From positions 1-64,000 of the forward strand of contig JAXMDC010000004.1 of assembly GCA_046349035.1 (NCBI GenBank): 64,000 nt of DNA, in the 5' to 3' direction. The DNA is from JAXMDC01 sp046349035 (GTDB lineage: Bacteria > Pseudomonadota > Alphaproteobacteria > Rhizobiales > Kaistiaceae). A program made the position numbers and the translations under genes. The stretch's first letter is position 1; every line of letters begins with the position of its first letter. This document shows, one piece after another, positions 1-8,375 of this stretch. The notes below the pieces were generated by a model. That model did no database searches and had not been told where the DNA came from. It saw nothing but the letters and a program-made list of their open reading frames with translations.

Positions 1-515
1 ACCTTGGCCTGATGTCCGGGCCCGGCGGCGGCTATGGGGCGATGGTATCGCTCGGTGACGCCTGCGCCTCCTGGGAGTGCGATCGCGTTGTGACGATCGC
101 CGGCGAAGCGGTTTGGGGGATCGGGGCTCTCGGTCCGGCCCGCCTCGGCGCCCAGCTCGGCTGGACGACCTCGCTGACCGATAGCGACTCGGTCGGCTAC
201 ATCCACGGCGTTCTGGACTTCATGGCCGGCCCGAACGTGCTGCTGTCGGTGAACCTCGGCTACTCCAGCGACAGCAACGATTTCGTCACATGGCGCTATG
301 GAGCCAAGGCCGAGATGGCCTTCAACAACATCGTCAGCGGCTTCATCGAGTGGCAGGGCGCTCACATCACCAACGACACGTATGCGCAAGATCAGAACCG
401 CGTGCTGCTTGGTTTGACCTTGGCGGTGAACGGCTCGGGCCTGGCCAATCGCTCCCCGCTGCACGACTACAACCCGTGGTCGGGCATCAACCACATTGGG
501 CCGAGCCCCAAGTAA
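1..515 (+). CDS. Secreted/outer-membrane-type protein, copy 1 (5' end outside the window)
   Basis: The frame is open from the first base (first whole codon at position 3) to a TAA at 513-515, so the start lies upstream of the window. The roughly 170 residues present align without gaps to residues from about 105 to the end of the protein at 832-1662, with most bases identical. It is therefore the C-terminal 60% of a tandem paralogue. The alternation of short Gly/Ser-rich and amphipathic segments (for example GYSSDSNDF, then WRYGAKAEMAF) suggests beta-strands of an outer-membrane barrel, but I recognise no named family. A hairpin terminator follows about 40 nt after the stop, so the copy is probably transcribed separately from its neighbour. 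Confidence 0.8.
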   Translation, partial: LGLMSGPGGGYGAMVSLGDACASWECDRVVTIAGEAVWGIGALGPARLGAQLGWTTSLTDSDSVGYIHGVLDFMAGPNVLLSVNLGYSSDSNDFVTWRYGAKAEMAFNNIVSGFIEWQGAHITNDTYAQDQNRVLLGLTLAVNGSGLANRSPLHDYNPWSGINHIGPSPK

Positions 516-552
516 CAGCGGACATATCCGTCTCCGAATGAGGACAAGGCGA

Positions 553-584
553 GGCGCCGACTTGGTCGGCGCCTTTGCTTTTTC
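553..584 (+). terminator. Rho-independent terminator after OMP-like copy 1
   Basis: A perfect 9-bp stem, GGCGCCGAC (553-561) with GTCGGCGCC (565-573) and a 3-nt loop, is followed by TTTGCTTTTTC. It lies 37 nt after the stop of the upstream gene. Confidence 0.85.
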
Positions 585-831
585 GGGCGAGGCGCTTGCG
601 CGCATGAACGCCCTGTGTGCGCAAAAGGACCGCTCTACTCTTTGCTCGTATCTGGTGGTTTCGGACGTTGGCTGTGCCATTCCCGCAACAACTTCTGTCC
701 AAACGCGGTCTGTCTGGCTGAAGCGATGATCAGAAGCGCGCAATTGCGATAGAGTGACCGTTGAAACGGTGGGCGTGAGTCTCTTGGGAGGCTCTTCGGG
801 ACGCCCAGCGAGCGCTTGAGAGGGGTTCCCG
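585..831. other. Intergenic region between the two OMP-like copies
   Basis: I see no gene here. The stretch should carry the promoter of the second copy. The last 15 bases hold its ribosome-binding site (GAGAGGGG, about 8 nt before the ATG). Confidence 0.5.
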
Positions 832-1662
832 ATGAAGAATATCCTGACCACCGCGGCGCCGTTGGCGCTTCTGGCAATGGCCGCCGCCCCGGCTCAGGCG
901 GCGGACTATGGCGCCGCGCGCGTCGCGACGCCGAGTTACGGCACATGGGCAGACCTTACCGCCGCGGCCGGCATCTATCGCTGGGTCGACGACAACGACA
1001 ATTCCGACACCAAGAGCGCGGTCCGTGGCGAAGGGCGTGTCGGCATGGGCCTCGGCGGCGGGGCGATGCTCCAGGTCGATGTCAGCGGGTCGTCCTTCTC
1101 TAAGGGCAACAGCAACAACCCGGTCTTCGATCTCGCGGCACACCTTGGCCTGATGTCCGGGCCCGGCGGCGGCTACGGGGTGATGGTCTCGCTCGGCGAT
1201 GCTGCATGCTCCTGGGAGTGCGATCGCATAGTGACGATCGCCGGCGAAGCGGTTTGGGGGATCGGTGCTCTCGGCCCGGCCCGTCTCGGCGCCCAGCTCG
1301 GCTGGACGACCTCGCTGACTGATGACGACTCGGTCGGCTACATCCACGGCGTTCTGGACTTCATGGCCGGCCCGAACGTGCTGCTGTCGGTGAACCTCGG
1401 CTACTCCAGCGACAGCAACGACTGGGTCGCTTGGCGGTACGGCGCAAAGGCCGAGATGGCCTTCAACAACGTCGTCAGCGGCTTCATCGAGTGGCAGGGC
1501 GCTCACATCACCAACGACGCGTATGCGCAAGATCAGAACCGCGTGTTGCTTGGTTTGACCTTGGCGGTGAACGGCTCGGGCCTGGCCAATCGCTCCCCGC
1601 TGCACGACTTCAATCCGTGGTCTGGTATCAACCACCTCGGTCCGGATGGCGGAAAAAAGTGA
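832..1662 (+). CDS. Secreted/outer-membrane-type protein, copy 2
   Basis: This 276-residue protein begins with a clear Sec signal peptide: Lys at position 3, a hydrophobic core at about 5-18, and an A-Q-A cleavage site near residue 23, just before ADYG. The mature part is rich in Gly, Ser, Asp and aromatic residues in alternating patterns, which fits a small beta-barrel or surface protein, but no family is recognised. It carries a CSWEC pair of cysteines near residue 121, while copy 1 has CASWEC at the same place. The start is supported by GAGAGGGG upstream. It is a tandem paralogue of the gene at the window edge, and each copy has its own similar terminator. Export is well supported; the function is unknown. 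Confidence 0.8.
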   Translation: MKNILTTAAPLALLAMAAAPAQAADYGAARVATPSYGTWADLTAAAGIYRWVDDNDNSDTKSAVRGEGRVGMGLGGGAMLQVDVSGSSFSKGNSNNPVFDLAAHLGLMSGPGGGYGVMVSLGDAACSWECDRIVTIAGEAVWGIGALGPARLGAQLGWTTSLTDDDSVGYIHGVLDFMAGPNVLLSVNLGYSSDSNDWVAWRYGAKAEMAFNNVVSGFIEWQGAHITNDAYAQDQNRVLLGLTLAVNGSGLANRSPLHDFNPWSGINHLGPDGGKK

Positions 1663-1706
1663 TGTAGCTCGGGACGCCAACGGTACTTTCAACCAGCAAG
1701 ATTTTC

Positions 1707-1745
1707 GAAGGCGCCGCCCTCTGGTCGGCGCCTTCTTCTTTCTTG
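1707..1745 (+). terminator. Rho-independent terminator after OMP-like copy 2
   Basis: GAAGGCGCCG (1707-1716) pairs with CGGCGCCTTC (1726-1735) across a 9-nt loop, and TTCTTTCTT follows. The core GGCGCCG/CGGCGCC matches the terminator of the first copy, so the terminator appears to have been duplicated with the gene. Confidence 0.8.
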
Positions 1746-1939
1746 TCGTTCGGGCCGGGTTGGCCATCGCATCGTCTGGCCTCCACCGGCAAGCAAGGAA
1801 GTCGTGACGCCGCGAGGGCGCATTGAGGCGGACCGAAAGGCCCGACTGCAACAGCCCCAGTGCAACGCGATCGTTACCGGACCCTGGAGACGTGCCTTTT
1901 TTGTTTGGTTTCCGCTCGACCGCCGATTAGATCGAGGTA

Positions 1940-3601
1940 ATGCAGTTCGCGCCCGCCATCCCCGTGCCGACCGACGTCAAGACGGACGTTCTTTCCCTCC
2001 TGTCCGAACTCACGCGGCCTGCCAAGAACCTACAAGACTACCATCTCCGGCTCCTTTCTCACGCCGACCTTTACCTTCGCGTGGGCGCCACGACGGCTCT
2101 CATTGTCGCTGATGCGCTACCGCCGACGGCTTGGGATCAGGCCGTCGATCTCTCTGTCCATGGCGGAGTGGCCCGCCAAAGCTTCAATCTCTTCTTGCGC
2201 CTCGGCGAGTACGACCGTTGTCGGCAGGTGATGGCAAAAGTGGCCGATGCTCGCCCCCCTGCCCCCCTGGATGAGATGCGCGCCGCGCTCGCAGTCGACT
2301 GGCGATCTCTCGCCGATTGGCAAATCCGGCAGTTTCTCTTCGGCACTGACGCCGCGAATCTGGTCAAGGCCGCGGAGGATCTGGAGAAAGCCGGAGGCTG
2401 GCGCGAGGCGGCGCCGTGGTCGGCGCGGGCGGTCGCACTCTGCCCCAATGATCACAGTGTCGCTTGGAGCCTGCTGCGAATATTGGAGGACGCCAACCAG
2501 TACGACCTGATCGACCAGGTCTTGGAGGTCTTCAAGCGGGGCGAAGTCTTTCCGATTGCCCGGCGCATATTGCGGGCACAGGTCCTTGCCAAGCAGGGCA
2601 AGTCTCGGGACGCCCTGGATCTTCTCGGCACGATCGCGCCGCACACGCTCGCCGCGCCGGGCTTGCGGGAGCGCTATTTCCACGACCTTGCCCAGGTGCA
2701 TGAGCGGTTAGGAAACTACCAGGAGGCTGCGGAGTGTCTACGCCGCAAGAACTCCGAGCAGGTCGGTGAAAAAGCCGACGCGGCAGCGTTCATGCGAGCT
2801 GTTGACGAGCTATCGCGGATCGATTTCGAGCCGCTTGGCCCGGACAATCGGGCGGACACCTTCATGATGCTCGGATTCCCGAGGTCCGGCACGACCTTGC
2901 TTGAAAACGCTTTGTCTGCCCATCCGGCAATTGAGAGCTTCGAGGAACTGCCGTCCTTCGAGCGCCCCGCAGCGCTGGTTCTCGATGCGCTCGGGATCAG
3001 CGAGGCAACGCGACGCGCGGCTTTCGAAGATCTTCGCCGCCGCTACTATGCCGAGATCGACCGCTACAAGAAGAAGCCCGGCGCCTCCGTCTTCGTCGAC
3101 AAGCTGCCGATCCGCACGGCCTATATTGAGACGCTGGAGCGCGTCTTCCCCGACAAGAAGTACATCTTCTCCATTCGCCATCCCTTCGACGTCGTCCTCA
3201 GTTGCTACAGGCAGTTGTTCGGTCGCAACAACGCGATGGAGAACTTCCGCGACTTCCGTCGCGCCTGCGCTCTTTACGACCGCGTGATGTCGATCTGGTT
3301 CAAGGTCTTCCCCGGCGAGACCGATCGCGTGCTCTACGTCCGCTACGACGACCTGGTCCTTCATTTCGAGCGCGAAGTGCGGCGCGCGCTCGACTTCTTG
3401 GGCGTCCCTTGGAACGACGAGGTGCTGCGCTTTGCCGAAAAGTCCGAAGCCCGCGCTGCGCAGACGCCGAGCTACGCCAAGGTGCGTTCGGGCCTGTCCA
3501 TTGGCGTCCAGTCGGCGTGGAAGAACTACCGCTTCCTTTTCGACGGCAAGGAAGCGGCGCCGCTCTACAAATGGGTCGACCGCTTCGGCTATGAGCGCTG
3601 A
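1940..3601 (+). CDS. TPR-containing sulfotransferase
   Basis: This 553-residue protein has two parts. Residues 1 to about 290 are helical, with paired amphipathic helices typical of TPR repeats. The C-terminal part is a PAPS-dependent sulfotransferase domain. The 5'-phosphosulfate-binding loop GFPRSGTTLLE is near residue 312, and the 3'-phosphate motif (FSIRHPFDVVLS) is near residue 415. A VRYDDLV segment follows near 475, as in protein/carbohydrate sulfotransferases. There is no signal peptide, so it is predicted cytoplasmic. The ATG follows GAGGTA directly. The acceptor is unknown; bacterial TPR-sulfotransferases are mostly thought to act on exported polysaccharides or peptides. It stands alone, convergent with the secreted protein at 3614-4180. 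Confidence 0.88.
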   Translation: MQFAPAIPVPTDVKTDVLSLLSELTRPAKNLQDYHLRLLSHADLYLRVGATTALIVADALPPTAWDQAVDLSVHGGVARQSFNLFLRLGEYDRCRQVMAKVADARPPAPLDEMRAALAVDWRSLADWQIRQFLFGTDAANLVKAAEDLEKAGGWREAAPWSARAVALCPNDHSVAWSLLRILEDANQYDLIDQVLEVFKRGEVFPIARRILRAQVLAKQGKSRDALDLLGTIAPHTLAAPGLRERYFHDLAQVHERLGNYQEAAECLRRKNSEQVGEKADAAAFMRAVDELSRIDFEPLGPDNRADTFMMLGFPRSGTTLLENALSAHPAIESFEELPSFERPAALVLDALGISEATRRAAFEDLRRRYYAEIDRYKKKPGASVFVDKLPIRTAYIETLERVFPDKKYIFSIRHPFDVVLSCYRQLFGRNNAMENFRDFRRACALYDRVMSIWFKVFPGETDRVLYVRYDDLVLHFEREVRRALDFLGVPWNDEVLRFAEKSEARAAQTPSYAKVRSGLSIGVQSAWKNYRFLFDGKEAAPLYKWVDRFGYER

Positions 3602-3613
3602 CCGACCCGGCCT

Positions 3614-4180
3614 CTAGGCGCCGGGGTTGCAGCGGCCGCTGCGTAGGAAAAGCGGTCCGTGAATGTCCGCTCCGCGCGGATTGAGGATGACCTCGAAGGC
3701 CTCGTCCGCCAGATCGGCCGCGAGGTGACCGCGCGGCAGATCGCACTGGATCGATTTCAAGGCGTAGCCGCCGTCGGCGCCGACCCAGGATTCGACGCAG
3801 GCGCTGAGAATCTTATTCGCGCTCTGCTTTTGCGATATCTGGTAGCAGGCATGCGCCGAGGCGGTGTCCTCGGTGTTCACAACGAGCGTGTTGTTGCGAT
3901 CCGGAACGAGGGCGTCGCACTGCCCGGATACCAGCGGGTCGGAGCTGAGTGCCGCCACCTTGCTGACCACGTACTCGTATTGCCGATACTCGGTCATTTC
4001 CCATCGGCCATCCTTCCAGGAAAAGCCGACGCTCTTCTGCGAGGCGCAAAGCAGCGTGAACGAACTGCGTGGATCGTCGATTGCCGCCCGCGCGGCCGCG
4101 TCGAACGTCAACAGCGCCAGCGTCAGCGAAACCAACCGCTTCGCCGGCCCGCCCCCCCGCGGCCCTTCTGGCAGCGTCAT
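3614..4180 (-). CDS. Secreted Cys-rich protein of unknown function
   Basis: The protein has 188 residues. A Lys-Arg pair, a hydrophobic stretch LVSLTLALL and an Ala-rich region at about 14-35 look like a signal peptide. The rest contains six cysteines (in LCAS, GQCD, HACY, SACV, QCDL and GRCN), which suggests disulfides in the periplasm. I chose the ATG at 4180 because AAGGA lies upstream; a TTG three codons earlier is possible. No family is recognised. It ends 12 nt from the 3' end of the convergent sulfotransferase. An overlapping plus-strand frame here is Arg-rich and looks like a shadow. Confidence 0.65.
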   Translation of the reverse strand: MTLPEGPRGGGPAKRLVSLTLALLTFDAAARAAIDDPRSSFTLLCASQKSVGFSWKDGRWEMTEYRQYEYVVSKVAALSSDPLVSGQCDALVPDRNNTLVVNTEDTASAHACYQISQKQSANKILSACVESWVGADGGYALKSIQCDLPRGHLAADLADEAFEVILNPRGADIHGPLFLRSGRCNPGA

Positions 4181-4326
4181 CAACGCCAATCCTTGTCGCT
4201 CCCCCTGGCGGCCATTTTGAGCATTCCCGACCCGGTCCGCAACGCCTCTCCGGCGGCGAGCGGCCTCGACGCTCTATCACAAGATCGCGCGCTGGACTTG
4301 CACCGGCATTAACCAACACCCGGATT

Positions 4327-6222
4327 TCATCGCCGCGTTTTCAGTGCCGCCGCAATTTCATCGAGAACCACCGGATCGTCTATCGTTGCCGGAATCCTGA
4401 AGCTCTCCCCGTCGGCGATCTGGCGCATGGTCCCGCGCAGAATCTTGCCGGAGCGCGTCTTCGGCAGGCGCGGCACAACGATCACAGTCTTCAGCGCGGC
4501 CACTGGGCCAATTCGCTCGCGCACCATCTCCACCACCTCGCGCTCGACCGTCTGCGATGGCGTCGCCGCGCCGGCCTTGAGGACGACAAGGCCGAGCGGC
4601 AATTGTCCTTTCAGCGTATCGGCGATTCCGAACACGGCGCATTCGGCGACGGCGGGATGGCTTGCGAGGACTTCCTCCATCGCCCCGGTTGAGAGGCGGT
4701 GGCCGGCAACATTGATGATGTCGTCGGTGCGCCCCATGACGAACACATAGCCGTCGGCGTCGATATAGCCCGCATCGGCGCTCTCGTAGTAGCCGGGGAA
4801 GCGGCTGAGATAGCTTTCTCGGAACCGCTGGTCGTTCCGCCACAGCGTCGGCAGGCACGAGGGTGGCAGCGGCAGCTTGACGACGATGTTGCCGAGCTTG
4901 CCGGCCTCGACAGGTTCCCCGTCGTCATTCAGAACGCGCACGTCGAAGCCGGGCATGGCGACGGTCGGCGAGCCGCGTTTCACCGGCAGCCGCTCGATGC
5001 CGACCGGATTGCCGGCAATGGCCCAGCCGGTCTCCGTCTGCCACCAATGGTCGATCACCGGGATACCAAGTTGATCCTCGGCCCATTTCACCGATTCGGG
5101 ATCGGCCCGCTCGCCGGCAAGAAAGAGCGTGCGCAGCCGCGACAGGTCGTAGCTGCGGATATGCTTCCCATCTGGGTCTTCCTTTTTGATTGCCCGCAGC
5201 GCCGTCGGCGCGGTGAAGAGCGCCGATACCCCATGCTCGGCAGCGACCCGCCAGAACGCCCCCGCATCCGGGGTCCCGACCGGCTTCCCTTCATAGAGCA
5301 CCGTTGTGCAGCCATGGATGAGCGGCCCGTAGAGAATGTACGAATGGCCGACCACCCAACCGAGGTCGGACGCCGCCCAGAACACCTCGCCAGGCGCGAC
5401 GCCGTAGACATGCGTCATCGACCAGTCGAGGGCGACCAAGTGGCCGCCATTGTCGCGGACAATGCCCTTCGGCTGCCCCGTGGTCCCGGATGTGTAGAGG
5501 ATGTAGAGGGGGTCGGTGGCCTCGACCGGGACGCAGGGCTCCCTCCGCCCAGCCGCCCGCGCCTTGGCCATCTCCGCCGCATAATCGTAGTCGCGACCGG
5601 CCTTCAGCTCGGCAAGGTGCTGCGGCCGCTGGACGACAATGGTCGCCTCCGGCTTGTGGTTGGCAAGTTCAATCGCCTGCGCGGCAAGCGGGGCGTACGG
5701 AATGACGCGAATAGCGTCCACGCCGCACGAGGCGGTGACGATCAGCTTCGGCTGCGCGTCGTTGATGCGGCTGGCGAGTTCCGCCGGGGCAAAGCCGCCG
5801 AACACCACCGAGTGCACCGCACCGAGACGTGCCGATGCCAGCATCGCCACGATCGCCTCCGGGATCATCGCCATGTAGATGACGATCCTGTCGCCCGTGC
5901 CGATACCGCGGTCGGCGAGGACGGCGGCGAAGGTCTCGACCTCGTCCAGTAACTCGCGATAGCTGAGCCGCTTCTTGGTGCCGGTGACGGGACTGTCGTA
6001 GATGATCGCCGCCTGTTCGCCGCGCCCGGCGGCAACGTGACGGTCGAGTGCGTTGTGGCAGGTGTTGCAAAGCGCGCCGGGGAACCACCGGCCGTAGACG
6101 CCGAGATTGGAATCGAAGGCGGCTCGGAACGGACGCATCCAGTCGATCGCGCCCGCCGCCTCGGCCCAAAAGCCGACCGGGTCCCTCGCCCAGCGCGCAT
6201 AGGTTTCCCGATACTTGCCCAT
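4327..6222 (-). CDS. prpE: Propionyl-CoA synthetase
   Basis: PrpE activates propionate with ATP and CoA to propionyl-CoA, the entry to the methylcitrate cycle. The 631-residue length fits the family. Visible signatures are the N-terminal ACAS-type segment, the phosphate loop YTSGTTGQPKG (243-253), WWQTETGW near residue 395, and the catalytic lysine K593 in RSGKILRG. The stretch GIVRDNGGHLVAL is typical of PrpE rather than Acs. It is the last gene of the prpDCBE operon, 15 nt after prpB. The ATG at 6222 opens MGKYRETYARW, a standard PrpE N-terminus. Confidence 0.95.
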   Translation of the reverse strand: MGKYRETYARWARDPVGFWAEAAGAIDWMRPFRAAFDSNLGVYGRWFPGALCNTCHNALDRHVAAGRGEQAAIIYDSPVTGTKKRLSYRELLDEVETFAAVLADRGIGTGDRIVIYMAMIPEAIVAMLASARLGAVHSVVFGGFAPAELASRINDAQPKLIVTASCGVDAIRVIPYAPLAAQAIELANHKPEATIVVQRPQHLAELKAGRDYDYAAEMAKARAAGRREPCVPVEATDPLYILYTSGTTGQPKGIVRDNGGHLVALDWSMTHVYGVAPGEVFWAASDLGWVVGHSYILYGPLIHGCTTVLYEGKPVGTPDAGAFWRVAAEHGVSALFTAPTALRAIKKEDPDGKHIRSYDLSRLRTLFLAGERADPESVKWAEDQLGIPVIDHWWQTETGWAIAGNPVGIERLPVKRGSPTVAMPGFDVRVLNDDGEPVEAGKLGNIVVKLPLPPSCLPTLWRNDQRFRESYLSRFPGYYESADAGYIDADGYVFVMGRTDDIINVAGHRLSTGAMEEVLASHPAVAECAVFGIADTLKGQLPLGLVVLKAGAATPSQTVEREVVEMVRERIGPVAALKTVIVVPRLPKTRSGKILRGTMRQIADGESFRIPATIDDPVVLDEIAAALKTRR

Positions 6223-6237
6223 CCCCTGCCCTCTTTC

Positions 6238-7158
6238 TTATGTCTTGTTGTTCGGGCTCCCCGGCACGGCGCTGGCGACCAGGCTCGCGTCGAGCGCTTC
6301 GTAATCGCTGTAGCCAAGCAGCGCGTAGAGTTCCGCCCGGGTCTGCATGTCTGCGAGCAACGCCTGCGTGCCGCCGTCGCGCTTGGCGGCCAGGTAAAGC
6401 GCCTGCTGCGCCTTGGCAGCGACACGGAGCGCGCTCACCGGCCAGATCACCATCTTGTATCCAAGCGCGGCAAATTCCGGGGCGCTGATGAAAGGGGTTC
6501 GTCCGAACTCGGTCATGTTGGCAAGGAGCGGCGCCTTCACCGCGCGAGCAAAGTCGCGGAACATTTCGGCGCTGGTCAGCGCTTCGGGGAAGATCGCATC
6601 GGCTCCGGCATCGAGATAGAGACGCGCTCGCTCGACCGCTCCTTCGAGGCCCTCCGAAGCCGCGGCATCGGTCCGAGCGACGATCACGAGGTGCCGGCGC
6701 GCTCTGGCCGCCGCCGCGACCTTGGCCGCCATATCGCGCGCGTCGGCGAGCTTCTTGTCGTTGAGGTGGCCGCATTTCTTGGGCAGCAGTTGGTCCTCGA
6801 TATGAACCGCGGCAGCACCCGCATCCTCGAAGCAACGCACCATCGCCATGACGTTGAGCGCTTCGCCATAGCCTGTGTCGCCGTCGACCAGGACCGGCAA
6901 ACCCGACGACCGCGTGACTTGGCGGACGAAGAACGCCATGTCGTCCACGGAAATGATGCCGAGATCTGGTAGCCCCATCGACGCACTTACCGCGGCGCCA
7001 GAAAGGTAGAGCGCCTCGAATCCGGCCGCCCGCGCCTGCAGCGCGGCAAGGCCATTGTGCGCTCCCGGCATCGCCAAGATGCCCGGTCTGGCCAACAGCG
7101 CCCGCAATCGCTTCCCAGCGGGCTCGGTTGGCAGGTCGGCGCCGATGAGATGAACCAT
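6238..7158 (-). CDS. prpB: 2-methylisocitrate lyase
   Basis: PrpB cleaves 2-methylisocitrate to pyruvate and succinate. The 306-residue protein has the isocitrate-lyase-superfamily signatures DGDTGYG (92-98) and the catalytic loop KKCGH (127-131), followed by ARTDA. The same frame is open further upstream into prpC, but the ATG at 7158 (MVHLIGADLP) is right. It is preceded by GAGGGCGGG and lies only 7 nt after the prpC stop, and the N-terminus then matches the family. It is in an operon with prpC upstream and prpE downstream. Confidence 0.95.
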   Translation of the reverse strand: MVHLIGADLPTEPAGKRLRALLARPGILAMPGAHNGLAALQARAAGFEALYLSGAAVSASMGLPDLGIISVDDMAFFVRQVTRSSGLPVLVDGDTGYGEALNVMAMVRCFEDAGAAAVHIEDQLLPKKCGHLNDKKLADARDMAAKVAAAARARRHLVIVARTDAAASEGLEGAVERARLYLDAGADAIFPEALTSAEMFRDFARAVKAPLLANMTEFGRTPFISAPEFAALGYKMVIWPVSALRVAAKAQQALYLAAKRDGGTQALLADMQTRAELYALLGYSDYEALDASLVASAVPGSPNNKT

Positions 7159-7165
7159 CCCGCCC

Positions 7166-8326
7166 TCAGCGCCGCCGCTCGATCGGCACGACGGGACGAT
7201 CCTCGGGACCGATATAGTTCGCCGTCGGGCGAATAATCTTGTTGTCGGCCCGCTGCTCGATGACATGGGCTGCCCATCCCGCGGTGCGGGCAATGACGAA
7301 CAGCGGGGTGAAGAGAGAGGTCGGCACACCCATGGCGTGGTAGCTGACCGCGCTGAACCAATCGAGATTGGCAAACAGGTTCTTCGTCTCGCGCATCACC
7401 GCTTCGATGCGATCGGCAACGGCGAACAAACGCTCGCCGGCCGTCCCTTTGACGAGGCCGCGAGCAGCGTCCTTGATTGCCTGATTGCGCGGGTCGGCAA
7501 TCGTATAAACCGGATGGCCGAAGCCGATGATGACTTCGCCGTTGCCGACGCGCCGGCGGATATCTTCCTCCGCCTCGTCGGGGCCGTGATAGCGGTTCTG
7601 GATGTCGAACGCCGCCTCGTTGGCGCCGCCATGCTTGGGGCCGCGCAGGGCGCCGATAGCGCCGCCGATGGCCGAATAGATATCGGTACCGGTCCCGGCG
7701 ATCACTCGCGCCGCGAAGGTCGATGCCGCAAATTCGTGCTCGGCATAGAGAATGAGCGAGAGGTGCATCGCCTTGACCCACGCCTCGGGCGGGGGGCGCC
7801 CGTGCAGGAGATGCAGAAAGTGACCGCCGATCGTCTCGTCATCGCTCTCGACCTCGATCGCGCGGCCGTTGTGGCTGGCGTGATACCAGGTGAGGAGCAT
7901 CGACGAGAGGGAAGCGAGCAGCCGGTCGGCGATGTCGCGCGCCCCCGCTGCATTGTGGTTGTCGCGTTCGGGAAGGATGCACCCCAGGGCGGCGACGCCG
8001 GTGTGGAGGACATCCATCGGATGAGCCGACGCCGGCAAGCTGTCGAGGATCGGCAGGAGTGCCTCCGGCAGGCCCCGCAGCGACTTCAGCTTCGCCCGAT
8101 AGGCGGCGAGCTCGGCGGTCGTCGGCAGCCAGCCATGCACCAGCAGGTGCGCGACCTCCTCGAAGGTGCAGCCGGCGGCCAAATCGAGAATGTCGTAGCC
8201 GCGATAGTGGAGGTCGTTGCCGGTGTGGCCGACAGTGGATAGAGCGGTATTGCCCGCCACAACGCCCGAAAGCGCCACCGACTTCTTGGGTTTCTTGGCC
8301 GTGGCCGAGGCATCGGTAAGGCTCAT
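7166..8326 (-). CDS. prpC: 2-methylcitrate synthase
   Basis: PrpC condenses propionyl-CoA with oxaloacetate. The 386-residue length and sequence are those of a type II-like citrate/methylcitrate synthase. The catalytic-site histidines are H232 in GPKHGGANE and H271 in GFGHPVY, with an Asp supplied further downstream in this fold. The C-terminal PTANYIGPE block is characteristic of PrpC. It sits between prpD (49-nt gap) and prpB (7-nt gap). Its position in the operon separates it from a housekeeping gltA. Confidence 0.95.
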   Translation of the reverse strand: MSLTDASATAKKPKKSVALSGVVAGNTALSTVGHTGNDLHYRGYDILDLAAGCTFEEVAHLLVHGWLPTTAELAAYRAKLKSLRGLPEALLPILDSLPASAHPMDVLHTGVAALGCILPERDNHNAAGARDIADRLLASLSSMLLTWYHASHNGRAIEVESDDETIGGHFLHLLHGRPPPEAWVKAMHLSLILYAEHEFAASTFAARVIAGTGTDIYSAIGGAIGALRGPKHGGANEAAFDIQNRYHGPDEAEEDIRRRVGNGEVIIGFGHPVYTIADPRNQAIKDAARGLVKGTAGERLFAVADRIEAVMRETKNLFANLDWFSAVSYHAMGVPTSLFTPLFVIARTAGWAAHVIEQRADNKIIRPTANYIGPEDRPVVPIERRR

Positions 8327-8375
8327 CGTCCCTCCCCTCTTCTACCTATCCCTTCGCCCCAAGCCCTTGCCTTTG

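Noticed and set aside
3659..4312. A plus-strand 217-codon open frame opposite the secreted Cys-rich protein
   Set aside because: It lacks a ribosome-binding site and family features, whereas the minus-strand frame has a signal peptide and regularly placed cysteines.
4699..5952. A 417-codon plus-strand open frame over prpE
   Set aside because: PrpE is unambiguous on the other strand, and this frame is Arg/Asp/His-rich without motifs.
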